Below, piece by piece: positions 27,317 through 37,168 of a stretch of DNA of 64,000 nt. A program made the translations under genes and the position numbers. Origin of the DNA: Parerythrobacter_A sp963761775 (lineage in GTDB: Bacteria; Pseudomonadota; Alphaproteobacteria; Sphingomonadales; Sphingomonadaceae). The stretch spans positions 186,001-250,000 of the forward strand of contig CAVXIF010000001.1 in assembly GCA_963761775.1 (NCBI GenBank), read 5' to 3'. Below the pieces are notes generated by a model, which was not told the DNA's origin, searched no databases, and saw only the letters and a list, made by a program, of their open reading frames with translations. How positions within the stretch are numbered: position 1 is the first letter of the stretch; each line of letters opens with the position of its first letter.

Positions 27317-28737
27317 GGGTCTGCCGTAGTCGGCGCGCTGCCACCCAATGCCTGCCACAGGACGATCCGCGCCCGCCGCGCGCGCCCTTGCGCCGCCGCA
27401 ACTCGCTCGCCGCTGGCATCCGCCGTCCGCCGCGCTTCCAGCACGGTGAGGAAATCGCTGAGGCCCGCGCGGTACCGCGTATCGGCCAATCGCGCTGCCC
27501 GCTCCGCGCTGGCGAATTCGGCTTGCGCTGCGGCCAGCTCGGCATCGGCGGCAGCGACCAGGCCATAGCCTGTCTCCGCTTCGCCCAGTGCGGTGAATAC
27601 CGCCCCGCGATAGGCTTCGAACGCGATCCGCTTGTCGGCTTCGGCGGCGTCGATGCCTGCCCCGACGCGCCCGAAATCGACAATCGGCGCAAGCAGACCG
27701 CCGACAACCGAGCCGATAATGGAATCGGTGTCGAATAGATCGCCGATATCGAACGCCAGCAGCCCTAGCGTGGCGCTAAGCTCGAATTGCGGAAACCGGC
27801 GCGCCGCGGCGGCGTAGAGATCGGCATCGCTCGCGGCGAGCCGGGCGGCGGCGGCCTGAATGTCTGGCCGGTTGGCTAGGAGGGCGGAAGGCAGCGTTGC
27901 GGGCGGTGCGGGTTGCGCCGTCGCGCCTTCTTCCCGCGCCAGCGCCGTGCGAACCCGTTGTGCGGGTTGCGCCGTCAGCGTGGTCAGCCGCCCGACCAGC
28001 CGCGCCCGGTCGCTGTCCAGCGCGGTCAGGCGGCTGCGGCTGGCGGCGGCGATGCTTTCGGCGCGCACCCGGTCGAAGCCGGGCGACAGGCCAGCCCGCT
28101 CGCGCGTCCCCGCCAGTTGTGCCAGCCGCTCCGCCGCCGCAAGGTCTTCGCCCAGCGCCGCCTCGCGCGCCGCCAGCGTGCGCCAGTCGACGACAGCGCC
28201 CGCAATCTCGCCCAGTAATGCCAGCCGTACCGCCGCCGCATCCGCGCCCGCCGCGTCGATCCGTGCCAGCGCGCCGCGTTGCTGCGCGCGCAGGCGACCA
28301 AAAATGTCGGGATCCCACGCAGCGACAAGGTTCGCGCCATAAATCACTTGATCGCGGTCAACATTCACGCCGGGCGGCAAAGCCCCGCCGAATTGGGCAG
28401 GATTAATACGCTGGCCAGTGACGCTGACATTGCCGGAAAGCGAAGGCAGACGGTTCGCCCCCGCCAGCCGCGCTCCGGCCCGTGCCGCATCGATCCGCGC
28501 GATGGCTTCCGCCAGACGCGGCGCATCGGCCAGCGCCAGAGCGGACAGGTCGCGCCATGCCGGATCGTTCAGCGGCAGCAGGGCTTCGACGGAAGCGGCC
28601 GTGCCGGTATCGGGCTGAACAGCAAAGGATGCAGGCAGCGCGGGCGGCTCCATATCCGTCGGCACAGACGGACCTCCCACGCATGCACCCAATGATGCAG
28701 AAACCAGCGCAACCAGTCCCAGTCGGCGCCGGATCAT
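27313..28737 (-). CDS. outer-membrane efflux lipoprotein (NodT/OprM family)
   Basis: 474 residues, the outer-membrane channel of a tripartite exporter. The N-terminus is a lipoprotein signal, LGLVALVSASLGACVGG. Two repeated coiled-coil/beta arms follow (LPSLSGNVSVTGQR... and RFPQFELSATLGLLAFD...), the duplicated layout of TolC-type trimers. The start overlaps the stop of the adaptor gene (ATGA), so it is the last gene of the operon permease-ATPase-adaptor-channel. Its 3' end overlaps the tail of the maoC gene by four bases. Confidence 0.9.
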   Translation of the reverse strand: MIRRRLGLVALVSASLGACVGGPSVPTDMEPPALPASFAVQPDTGTAASVEALLPLNDPAWRDLSALALADAPRLAEAIARIDAARAGARLAGANRLPSLSGNVSVTGQRINPAQFGGALPPGVNVDRDQVIYGANLVAAWDPDIFGRLRAQQRGALARIDAAGADAAAVRLALLGEIAGAVVDWRTLAAREAALGEDLAAAERLAQLAGTRERAGLSPGFDRVRAESIAAASRSRLTALDSDRARLVGRLTTLTAQPAQRVRTALAREEGATAQPAPPATLPSALLANRPDIQAAAARLAASDADLYAAAARRFPQFELSATLGLLAFDIGDLFDTDSIIGSVVGGLLAPIVDFGRVGAGIDAAEADKRIAFEAYRGAVFTALGEAETGYGLVAAADAELAAAQAEFASAERAARLADTRYRAGLSDFLTVLEARRTADASGERVAAAQGRARRARIVLWQALGGSAPTTADP

Positions 28738-29801
28738 TCGCCTTCGTCCACGTTCTTGGCAGGCGCCTTTTTCGCCGCCTCGCGCTTGGCGGGAATAAAG
28801 GCATCGACTTGCTGGCCGACGCGGAACAGGCCCTCCTGCCCGGCGGCGCTGGCGGGCAATTCGTAAATCACTTGCAACACCCGTACATCGACCCGCTCGG
28901 TGGCGCTGTTGGTCAGCGAGCGTTTGGGGGTGACTTGCGGTTCGACGCGAACGAAGCGGGCCTGCACCTGTCGTCCCGCCGCGCCGCGCGGGCTGACCGT
29001 GGCGGGTTTGCCGATGTCGAGGCGGGGTGCCTGCTCTTCGTCGATATCGATGCGGATATGCAGCGGGCGGGTTTCGCCCATCGCGATGAAACTGGCGCTG
29101 CCGCCCATCGTGGAGACATATTCGCCGGGACGGATATCGACGCTGAGAATTTCGCCCGCAATCGGTGCGCGCACCGTGGCCCGGCCGATTTCGATTCGGC
29201 TGGTGCCCGATTGCGCCTGCGCACTGCGCAATCGCGCGCGGGCGGCATCGGCGCGGGCCTGCGCCAGCTGTCGCCGTTCGCGCGCGGTGCTGGCCTCGCC
29301 TTCGGCACGGATCACTTCGGCACGGCTGACGGCGGCGGCATCGTCGACATTGCGATACAGCGCGAGCTGGCGCGCGGCCGTCGCTTCGGCGGCGCGCGCT
29401 TCGGCGATGGCGGCGTCCGCTTCGGCAATGGCGGCGCGTGCTTCGCCCACGGCGGCGTCGGACTGGCCTAGCTGCGCCTGCAAGGCGCGCGTATCGACAA
29501 CGAACAGCGGTTGCCCCTTGTCCACGAAGTCACCCGGTTGCACGCGCAAATCTGTGACGAGGCCTGCGAGTGCGGTGCCGATCTGGATCACTTCGCTGCT
29601 CGGCTCCACCACACCGGCCCCGGCAACGCGCGGCGCATCGGCCAGGTCACCGGTGGCACGCGGCGGTTCACGGTCGGGTGCCTCCAGTTCGCGGTCCGGC
29701 TGGCCACTGAAAATGAAGAACGCGGCCACGACCAGCCCGACAATGGCCAGCACCGGCAGCACCTGGCGCGAGAAACTGAAATTTTGCGGAAGTATCGCCA
29801 T
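28734..29801 (-). CDS. periplasmic adaptor protein (HlyD/membrane fusion family)
   Basis: 355 residues. One inner-membrane helix near residues 13-32 (VLPVLAIVGLVVAAFFIF), then a lipoyl-like half (LRVQPGDFVDKGQPLFVVDT). A long alpha hairpin extends from about 115 to 215, with dense Ala/Glu/Arg repeats (AIAEADAAIAEARAAEATAARQL). The second lipoyl half is ATVRAPIAGEILSVDIRPGEYV, followed by beta-barrel segments. This is the adaptor of an ABC tripartite pump of the DevB/MacA type. It lies 12 bases after the ATPase gene and overlaps the channel gene by four bases. Confidence 0.9.
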   Translation of the reverse strand: MAILPQNFSFSRQVLPVLAIVGLVVAAFFIFSGQPDRELEAPDREPPRATGDLADAPRVAGAGVVEPSSEVIQIGTALAGLVTDLRVQPGDFVDKGQPLFVVDTRALQAQLGQSDAAVGEARAAIAEADAAIAEARAAEATAARQLALYRNVDDAAAVSRAEVIRAEGEASTARERRQLAQARADAARARLRSAQAQSGTSRIEIGRATVRAPIAGEILSVDIRPGEYVSTMGGSASFIAMGETRPLHIRIDIDEEQAPRLDIGKPATVSPRGAAGRQVQARFVRVEPQVTPKRSLTNSATERVDVRVLQVIYELPASAAGQEGLFRVGQQVDAFIPAKREAAKKAPAKNVDEGE

Positions 29802-29813
29802 TGATAACGGTTC

Positions 29814-30530
29814 CTAGTGATTTTCCGGCATCTCGGTGCCGTCATGCGTGATGCGTCCGTCCTCCAGGACCAGAATGCGGTCGGCGAGATCGAAGATGCG
29901 GTTGTCGTGGGTGACGATGATGACGCTGCGGTCCTCCGCCACGCCAACTTCGCGCAGCAGGTCCATCACGCGCCGCCCTGACTTGGCGTCCAGCGCGGCG
30001 GTCGGCTCGTCGCACACGACCAGACGCGGTTCGTGGACCAGCGCGCGGGCGATGGCGACTCGCTGCTGCTGACCACCCGAAAGCTGGTTGGGCAGCTTGT
30101 TCGCCTGATCGCCGATATTGAGTTTTTCGAGCATGGCGGCGGCTTTCTCGCGCGCCTCGTGCCGGTCCATCCCCTGCGCTATCAGCGGCACCGCCGCATT
30201 GGAGGCCGCGTCGATGGAAGGGATGAGGTTATACTGCTGGAAGATAAAGCCGATGTTCTGGAGGCGGAAATCGACCAGTTCGGTATCGCCCAGATTGTAG
30301 ATGTCGGTGCCGAAGACCTGCACCTCGCCCTTGGTCGGCCACAAGATGCCGCACATGATCGAAATCAGCGTCGTCTTGCCCGAACCGAACTCGCCGACGA
30401 GGTAGGTCAGTTCGCCCGGACGGATGTCGAGGTCGATCCCGTGCAGCACGGTGATGGTGTTCTGTCCCGCCGTGAAATCACGCGTGACGCCGACGGTGTG
30501 GATTGCCGCTTGGTTGGTTTCTTGGGCCAT
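29814..30530 (-). CDS. ABC exporter ATP-binding protein (MacB/DevA-like)
   Basis: 238 residues. A Walker A loop reads GEFGSGKTTLI near residue 45; the usual GPSGSGKT has Glu-Phe in place of Pro-Ser, a variation outside the phosphate-binding core. Further motifs are the Q-loop in IGFIFQQYNLIPS, signature LSGGQQQRVAIARAL, Walker B LVVCDEPTAALD and switch His in IIVTHDNRIFD. This architecture is that of LolD/MacB-type ATPases that act with FtsX-like permeases. The start shares one base with the permease stop. Long open frames extending upstream are shadows of the permease gene. Confidence 0.92.
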   Translation of the reverse strand: MAQETNQAAIHTVGVTRDFTAGQNTITVLHGIDLDIRPGELTYLVGEFGSGKTTLISIMCGILWPTKGEVQVFGTDIYNLGDTELVDFRLQNIGFIFQQYNLIPSIDAASNAAVPLIAQGMDRHEAREKAAAMLEKLNIGDQANKLPNQLSGGQQQRVAIARALVHEPRLVVCDEPTAALDAKSGRRVMDLLREVGVAEDRSVIIVTHDNRIFDLADRILVLEDGRITHDGTEMPENH

Positions 30531-31666
30531 TACCGGAACACCGCAGCCGGTTCGGTTTTGAGCACGGTGCGCAGCGACAGCCAGCCGGTCAGCGCCAGGA
30601 TGATGAACACCGCGGTCAGGCTGATGAGCGGAACCTGCCACGGGATGTAGAACCCCTTGAACGTCGGCACGCCGGAAAAGCCCCAGATAAACAGCGCGGT
30701 ACCGATGACGCCGAAGCCATAGCCGATAATGCCGACCAGCGCCGCCTGCGCTGCAACCATGCGGCGGATCTTGGCATTGGTCACGCCGATGGCCTTCAAC
30801 GCGCCGAATTGCTTTATGTTGTCGCGGATGAACAGGCTGAAGGTCAGGCCGACGATGGCGACACCGACGATGAAGCCCAGTGCCACGGTGATCCCGAAAT
30901 TCAGCGGAATGCCGGTGTTCTCGATTATGAAGTTTACGCCATCCTGCGCGAATTGCTCGCGCGGTCGGGCGCGAAGCCCGGTCGCGTCCTCGATTTCCCT
31001 GGCCAGCATTTCCGTGTCCGCGCCCTGGCCCGCGCCGACCAGCACGAAGGTCATGCGGTTGCGCGTGCCGGGCACGTAATTCAGCGCGCGGCTGTATTTG
31101 GTATAAAGCGTGACCTGGCTGGTAAAGCTGGGGATGGCATCGGCGACGCCGCGTATCACCGCGCGCTGGTCGTTCAGTTCCAGCCGCGCGCCCACGGGGC
31201 TTTGTTCGGGCGCGAACAGGTTGAGCGCCCCGACATCGTCGATAATCACGCTGTCGGGCCGCGACAGGACATCGACGCTGCCTTCGCGCATCTGCTTGGG
31301 CATGCCGATCAGCGAGGCATCGTCCACGCCCACTACCGTCACGCCTTCCAGATCGCCGTCCACCGTCCGCACCGACGCGCCTGCGCGCAGATGCGGCACC
31401 GCCCATTCGACGCCGGGGACCGCGCGCACCTTGTCGAGGGCTGTTGCAGGCATCGGGAAATTGACTTCGGTGGTCCGGCTGACCTCGTCCATCACCCAGA
31501 TATCGGCTGTGGGAACGTTATAGACGCCACTGCCGCCGCGTTCGATCAGATTGACGAAGATCGTCAGCTGCTGTGTGATAAGCAGGGTGGAAAAGGCGAT
31601 GCCGAACACCAGTCCGTAAAACTTCTGCTTGTCGCCGGTCAACATGCGGATGGCGATCCATAGCAT
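30530..31666 (-). CDS. ABC exporter permease (FtsX/DevC-like)
   Basis: 378 residues with one N-terminal helix (about 18-40), a large periplasmic domain (about 45-250), and three C-terminal helices. The last three lie around LNFGITVALGFIVGVAIVGLTF, AALVGIIGYGFGVIGTALFIWGF and PLISLTAVFIILALTGWLSL. The coupling segment IKQFGALKAIGVTNAKIRRMV between the first two contacts the ATPase. This is the FtsX-like layout of DevC/MacB permeases. The start at 31666 has an AAGGATGG site about 10 bases ahead; longer open frames would overlap the divergent tetR gene. It is the first gene of the efflux operon. Confidence 0.88.
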   Translation of the reverse strand: MLWIAIRMLTGDKQKFYGLVFGIAFSTLLITQQLTIFVNLIERGGSGVYNVPTADIWVMDEVSRTTEVNFPMPATALDKVRAVPGVEWAVPHLRAGASVRTVDGDLEGVTVVGVDDASLIGMPKQMREGSVDVLSRPDSVIIDDVGALNLFAPEQSPVGARLELNDQRAVIRGVADAIPSFTSQVTLYTKYSRALNYVPGTRNRMTFVLVGAGQGADTEMLAREIEDATGLRARPREQFAQDGVNFIIENTGIPLNFGITVALGFIVGVAIVGLTFSLFIRDNIKQFGALKAIGVTNAKIRRMVAAQAALVGIIGYGFGVIGTALFIWGFSGVPTFKGFYIPWQVPLISLTAVFIILALTGWLSLRTVLKTEPAAVFR

Positions 31667-31730
31667 CGTTTCGAAACCATCCTTGTGGTAGCAGGCGGGG
31701 TTGCGGCAGCATGCGGCAACCGCCATGAAG

Positions 31731-31764
31731 TGAACGGTGGCGTTCAACTGAACGGTATCGTTCA
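31731..31764. promoter_or_regulatory. two tandem operators between tetR and the efflux operon
   Basis: Two perfect inverted repeats with identical arms occur side by side: TGAACG-GTGG-CGTTCA at 31731-31746 and TGAACG-GTAT-CGTTCA at 31749-31764, starting 18 bases apart. They lie in the 133-base divergent gap, 65 bases from the permease ATG and 36 from the tetR ATG. Tandem palindromes spaced about two turns apart are the usual operator arrangement for TetR-family regulators. Binding by the adjacent regulator is inferred. Confidence 0.75.
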
Positions 31765-31799
31765 GCCTGTCAACAGCCTTTCCGGTACACACAGAAGAT

Positions 31800-32429
31800 A
31801 TGACATCACGCGACACACCAGGTCCGGCATCGAATGCCAAGCGTGATGCTATCGTTGCTGCCGCATCGGACAGCTTCTTTTCCAAGGGCTATGCCGCAAC
31901 TGCTATCGAGCACGTTGCGGCGGCGGCGGGCGTGTCCAAGGTGACGGTGTACAGCCATTTCGGCGACAAACGCGCGCTCTTTACGGCGACGGTCGAACGC
32001 GAGTGCGCGAATATACGCGGGCATTTCAGCATCGATGCGCTGCCAGAAGGGACGCTGCAACAGCGGTTGCAGGCCATCGGCGAGGCGATGATCGCGTTCC
32101 TGTCGCGCGACAAGATGACCCAATTCGAACGCCGCATTGCCCCCGAAACGGTGGAGGAGCCTGGCATCGGCACGGCCTTCCTCGATGCCGGGCCACACCG
32201 CATGACAGCCGCCTTCGCCGACTGGATCGCGGCGATGTGCGAACGCGGGGAACTGGCGGTGGACGATGCACCGCTTGCCGCCGAACAGTTCGCTTCGCTG
32301 TGCAAGGGCATGGGCGATCTGGAACGGCGCTTCGGCATGCCCAACGATCCGGTGCGCAATGCGGAACGTATCGCCGGTGCGGTACATGTGTTCCTTGCCG
32401 CGTACGGTACCGGAGCGGCGCGTCGGTAA
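31800..32429 (+). CDS. TetR/AcrR family transcriptional regulator
   Basis: 209 residues. The N-terminal DNA-binding domain (about 12-60) contains AIVAAASDSFFSKGYAATAIEHVAAAAGVSKVTVYSHFGDKRALF, the standard TetR helix-turn-helix. The C-terminal domain (about 70-200) is helical and should bind an inducer. It is divergent from the efflux operon, with two matching palindromes between them, so it probably represses that operon and itself until a substrate of the pump appears. The ligand is unknown. Confidence 0.92.
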   Translation: MTSRDTPGPASNAKRDAIVAAASDSFFSKGYAATAIEHVAAAAGVSKVTVYSHFGDKRALFTATVERECANIRGHFSIDALPEGTLQQRLQAIGEAMIAFLSRDKMTQFERRIAPETVEEPGIGTAFLDAGPHRMTAAFADWIAAMCERGELAVDDAPLAAEQFASLCKGMGDLERRFGMPNDPVRNAERIAGAVHVFLAAYGTGAARR

Positions 32430-32501
32430 GCACGCAATCGTCAACTTGTCATTCACCCGCACGAGCCTACATGTTGACGCAAGAGATCAAGGATGCGCGA
32501 C

Positions 32502-34481
<1,980 letters not shown>

Positions 34482-34499
34482 ACGAAGGAGAATACGACG

Positions 34500-34778
34500 A
34501 TGATTAGAGCGATCGGCAAAGCCGCACTGGTTGCAACCGCTGTGCTCGTGTTGGCTGCATGTTCGGAGCAAACGCAGGAAAATGCCGGCGAGACGTTCGA
34601 CCGGGCCGTTGCGGACACCGAAGAGAATGCAGAGGTTGTCGAGAACGCGGTACGCGATGGCGCTATCGTGGCGGCAGACGGCGTCAGCAAGGGCGCCGAC
34701 CAGCTCAGCGATGCGCTGAACGAGGACGAGCGGATCGATCCCGACCAGGGCGATGGCGCGCTCGACGGCACGGACTGA
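34500..34778 (+). CDS. small lipoprotein
   Basis: 92 residues. The signal MIRAIGKAALVATAVLVLAAC ends in lipobox LAAC. The mature part is short, acidic and Ala-rich (ENAGETFDRAVADTEENAEVVENAVRDG), with helical heptad-like spacing, ending in an Asp/Gly tail. Small lipoproteins of this shape occur widely in sphingomonads and resemble entericidin-like or antitoxin-like peptides only in outline. GAAGGAG sits 10 bases before the ATG. It follows ftsH by 18 bases and may share its transcript. Confidence 0.75.
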   Translation: MIRAIGKAALVATAVLVLAACSEQTQENAGETFDRAVADTEENAEVVENAVRDGAIVAADGVSKGADQLSDALNEDERIDPDQGDGALDGTD

Positions 34779-34857
34779 CATTCTCGGACCGTTTCACAAA
34801 CGGTTCACCTTAATTCGCCGACGGGACGGTCCCCGTATCGACTGTCGGAGTTCTTCC

Positions 34858-35232
34858 ATGCGCTTTCTTGCCAGCGTGTTCCTTCCGCTCGCGCTGATCG
34901 CGACGCCTGCGCTTGCCAGCACCATGAATGCCGATGCGTTCTACACCGTGGCGAAAGAGCTGAAAGCCAAGGGCATGCGCGCCATGTTCGACAGTCGTAC
35001 GAAGCCCACTATCAATGCCCTGAAAGCCGCCGCCGCCGATGCAAAGTCGGCTAATGCGGCGGCGGAAAAACGTGGGACGCCGCTTTATTGCGTCCCCGCA
35101 GCGGCGCGCAAGAAAGGCGTCGGTCCGGACCAGGTGGTGACATGGCTGGGCGAAGTTCCCGCGGCACAGCGCAAGCGCCAGACGCTTTCGCAAACATGGC
35201 TCGGTATTCTGGTCGCCAAGTACCCCTGCTGA
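34858..35232 (+). CDS. hypothetical secreted protein
   Basis: 124 residues with a signal peptide ending ATPALAS (residue 21). The mature part has a helical first half and a core with two cysteines: LYCVPAAARKKGVGPDQVVTWLGEVP and the terminal KYPC. This arrangement (YC-P then a helix, closing Cys) resembles the Rap1a/Tai family of small periplasmic proteins, though I am not confident. CGGAG precedes the ATG by seven bases. There is no type VI secretion gene nearby that would support an immunity role. Confidence 0.65.
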   Translation: MRFLASVFLPLALIATPALASTMNADAFYTVAKELKAKGMRAMFDSRTKPTINALKAAAADAKSANAAAEKRGTPLYCVPAAARKKGVGPDQVVTWLGEVPAAQRKRQTLSQTWLGILVAKYPC

Positions 35233-35233
35233 C

Positions 35234-36316
35234 TTAACTTCCCGCCATCGCGGTCAGTACGACGGCAAAGGCGATGATGGCAGCCAGTGCGAAATGCAGC
35301 AGCACGATAGTGCGCCACACCGCACCAAGTTCGCTGGTGCGATAGGTGCCGCGCACGTGGCGATAAATATGCAGCGGTGGATAGAACACTAGCAGCAGCA
35401 CGGCAATCACCGACGCGCCGAGCCAGCTTAAAATGCCCGCAACCGCCACCAGCGCCAGCATGGTGGCGATGGAATAGGTCACGAAGACCGTGTGGTCGTA
35501 CATCCGGAACCGGCGGCTGAACGGGAACAGCAGCCACACGAACGGGACGCTAAGCGGGATCAGCAGCCAGAAGAACTTGTAGGCATTGGTTTGCAGTTTG
35601 TAGAATAGCAGCTGCGGATTGGCGCGTGCCAGTTTCAAAGCCGTGACAAAGGCGTTTTGCGACGCGACGGCATCCGCCTCCTGCTGTGTTTCAGGACGGT
35701 CTTCCGGCTCGCCCGTAATCGTGTCCAGAACCGCGCGGCCCTGCTCCAGCTCGGCGAGGCCCTCGGTCGCTGCCGCTATTTCGTCCGCATCGCCGGTTGC
35801 GCGGGCTTCCGCCAGTTTGCTCCGCGCTTCCGCAACCGCCTCGTCCAGCGAGGCGCGCGCCTCCGCACCGCCATCCACTTCGATACGCGGCGCATCGCCA
35901 AGTATGTTCTTGCCTGCGCCCGATATGTTGAACAGCGCGAAGCTGACGAAGACCACGAATAAAAAGAACGCGATGGGGCTGACATAGCGCGCGCGTTTGC
36001 CGTCGATATAGGCGCGCGTCATTCGCCCTGGATGCCACAGCAGCATCGGCAGGGTGCGCCACAGCTTGCCTTCGAAATGCACCACGCCATGCAGCAGATC
36101 GTGCAGGAAACCGGCAAGGCTGCGATGGACATGCGCAGCCTGTCCGCATGCCGCGCAATACGGCCCGGTCAGAGTGGCGCCGCAATTCAGGCAGGACGCC
36201 CCGGTCGCACGCTTTTCCGTCGTCGGTGATTGCGGGCCGGACACTTCCGGTTCGGCGGCGGCACCCGCCATCGCGCCGGTGACCAGCCCGCTTCCGATTT
36301 CCGGCAAATCGCTCAT
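35234..36316 (-). CDS. DUF3667 family membrane protein
   Basis: 360 residues. A zinc-ribbon-like CLNCGATLTGPYCAACGQ lies near residues 40-58, followed by the family block FLHDLLHGVVHFEGKLWRTLPMLLWHPGRM and YIDGKRARYVSPIAFFLF. One helix follows this block. A long acidic, Ala/Glu-rich segment at about 140-230 looks like a coiled coil. Three more helices complete the C-terminal half. The family is DUF3667, function unknown. It is convergent with the small secreted-protein gene on the other strand. Confidence 0.85.
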   Translation of the reverse strand: MSDLPEIGSGLVTGAMAGAAAEPEVSGPQSPTTEKRATGASCLNCGATLTGPYCAACGQAAHVHRSLAGFLHDLLHGVVHFEGKLWRTLPMLLWHPGRMTRAYIDGKRARYVSPIAFFLFVVFVSFALFNISGAGKNILGDAPRIEVDGGAEARASLDEAVAEARSKLAEARATGDADEIAAATEGLAELEQGRAVLDTITGEPEDRPETQQEADAVASQNAFVTALKLARANPQLLFYKLQTNAYKFFWLLIPLSVPFVWLLFPFSRRFRMYDHTVFVTYSIATMLALVAVAGILSWLGASVIAVLLLVFYPPLHIYRHVRGTYRTSELGAVWRTIVLLHFALAAIIAFAVVLTAMAGS

Positions 36317-36419
36317 GCGCCCTCTCCGTCTGCCGTGGGCATAGCGTTTGTTGCAGGCATCCGTCGAGCCGGAACACTACGGGAACACGGGCGTTGGGTG
36401 GGGAAAGGAGATTACCATT

Positions 36420-36653
36420 ATGACAGCCCCGACCCCGACCGACACGCCCAAAGCCGATCCCGCTGGCAATGCGGTGAAAGACCCCGACAACTGGACCACG
36501 GGAGACGAGAAGATGACCGGCGCGCAGGCCAGCTATCTCAAGACGTTGTGCGAGGAGGCGGGCAAGGCCGACCAGTACAATACCGATCTGACCAAGGCCG
36601 AAGCCAGCAAGATGATCGACGATCTGCAGGAAGAAACCGGACGCGGGCAGTAA
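36420..36653 (+). CDS. DUF3072 family small protein
   Basis: 77 residues, hydrophilic, with no helix for the membrane. The C-terminal 45 residues read MTGAQASYLKTLCEEAGKADQYNTDLTKAEASKMIDDL, the DUF3072 pattern, also seen as a short SAP-like or Lsr2-like helical hairpin in other proteins. The N-terminus is Pro/Thr/Asp rich. An AAAGGAG ribosome site lies 10 bases before the ATG. Its role is unknown. Confidence 0.85.
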   Translation: MTAPTPTDTPKADPAGNAVKDPDNWTTGDEKMTGAQASYLKTLCEEAGKADQYNTDLTKAEASKMIDDLQEETGRGQ

Positions 36654-36672
36654 CCCACCCGACCCTGACGTG

Positions 36673-36704
36673 AAAAAGGCCGCCCCGGACGGAGCGGCCT
36701 TTTT
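36673..36704. terminator. bidirectional rho-independent terminator
   Basis: AAAAAGGCCGC pairs with GCGGCCTTTTT around a 10-base loop. T-runs on both strands mean it can end transcripts of the DUF3072 gene and of rpoZ, which converge here. Confidence 0.9.
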
Positions 36705-36727
36705 AGTATCTGGTATGCACTTGCCGT

Positions 36728-37072
36728 TCAGCCGTCGTAATCGGAGCCGATCGAGGTCGAACGTGCTGGTGCCGATGCGGTAATGCGCAGGGCCTCCGCC
36801 GACTGGCTGAGCGAGGCGATTTCATCCGCTTCGTCTTCGTCGTCGGGCAGGATTTTTTGCAGATTGGTGACGACTGCTTCGTGCAGTTCCTTGGGCTTTA
36901 CCGTCTGTTCGGCTATTTCGCGCAGAGCGATAACGGGGTTCTTGTCGCGGTCTTTCTCGACCGTCATTTCGGCACCGCCCGAAATTTCGCGCGCACGCTG
37001 TGCGGCGAGCAGGACGAGGTCGAAACGGTTGGGAACCTTGTCGACGCAATCTTCGACGGTAACGCGTGCCAT
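36728..37072 (-). CDS. rpoZ: RNA polymerase omega subunit
   Basis: Omega helps fold and assemble the beta-prime subunit of RNA polymerase. 114 residues. The N-terminal MARVTVEDCVDKVPNRFDLVLLAAQRAREI is highly conserved in alphaproteobacteria, followed by DKNPVIALREIAEQTV. The C-terminal 35 residues form an acidic, low-complexity tail that is longer than in E. coli. The MAR start is canonical. The adjacent terminator separates it from the gene downstream. Confidence 0.95.
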   Translation of the reverse strand: MARVTVEDCVDKVPNRFDLVLLAAQRAREISGGAEMTVEKDRDKNPVIALREIAEQTVKPKELHEAVVTNLQKILPDDEDEADEIASLSQSAEALRITASAPARSTSIGSDYDG

Positions 37073-37168
37073 GAAGCACTCCGATCATACAGGAATTTTT
37101 GTGAAGGAGGCCAGCTATGCGCAAGGGGTGCCCGAGTCAAGGTTTTGCACAGGCCTCAGGCGACTTCG

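Noticed and set aside
29814..31406. 530-codon frame covering the ABC ATPase and part of the permease region
   Set aside because: Only the C-terminal 238 codons are ATPase; the rest is an out-of-frame reading of the permease gene.
34858..35232. Type VI immunity protein (Rap1a/Tai)
   Set aside because: The resemblance is limited to a YC-P pattern and no secretion or toxin gene is nearby, so I keep it as a hypothetical secreted protein.
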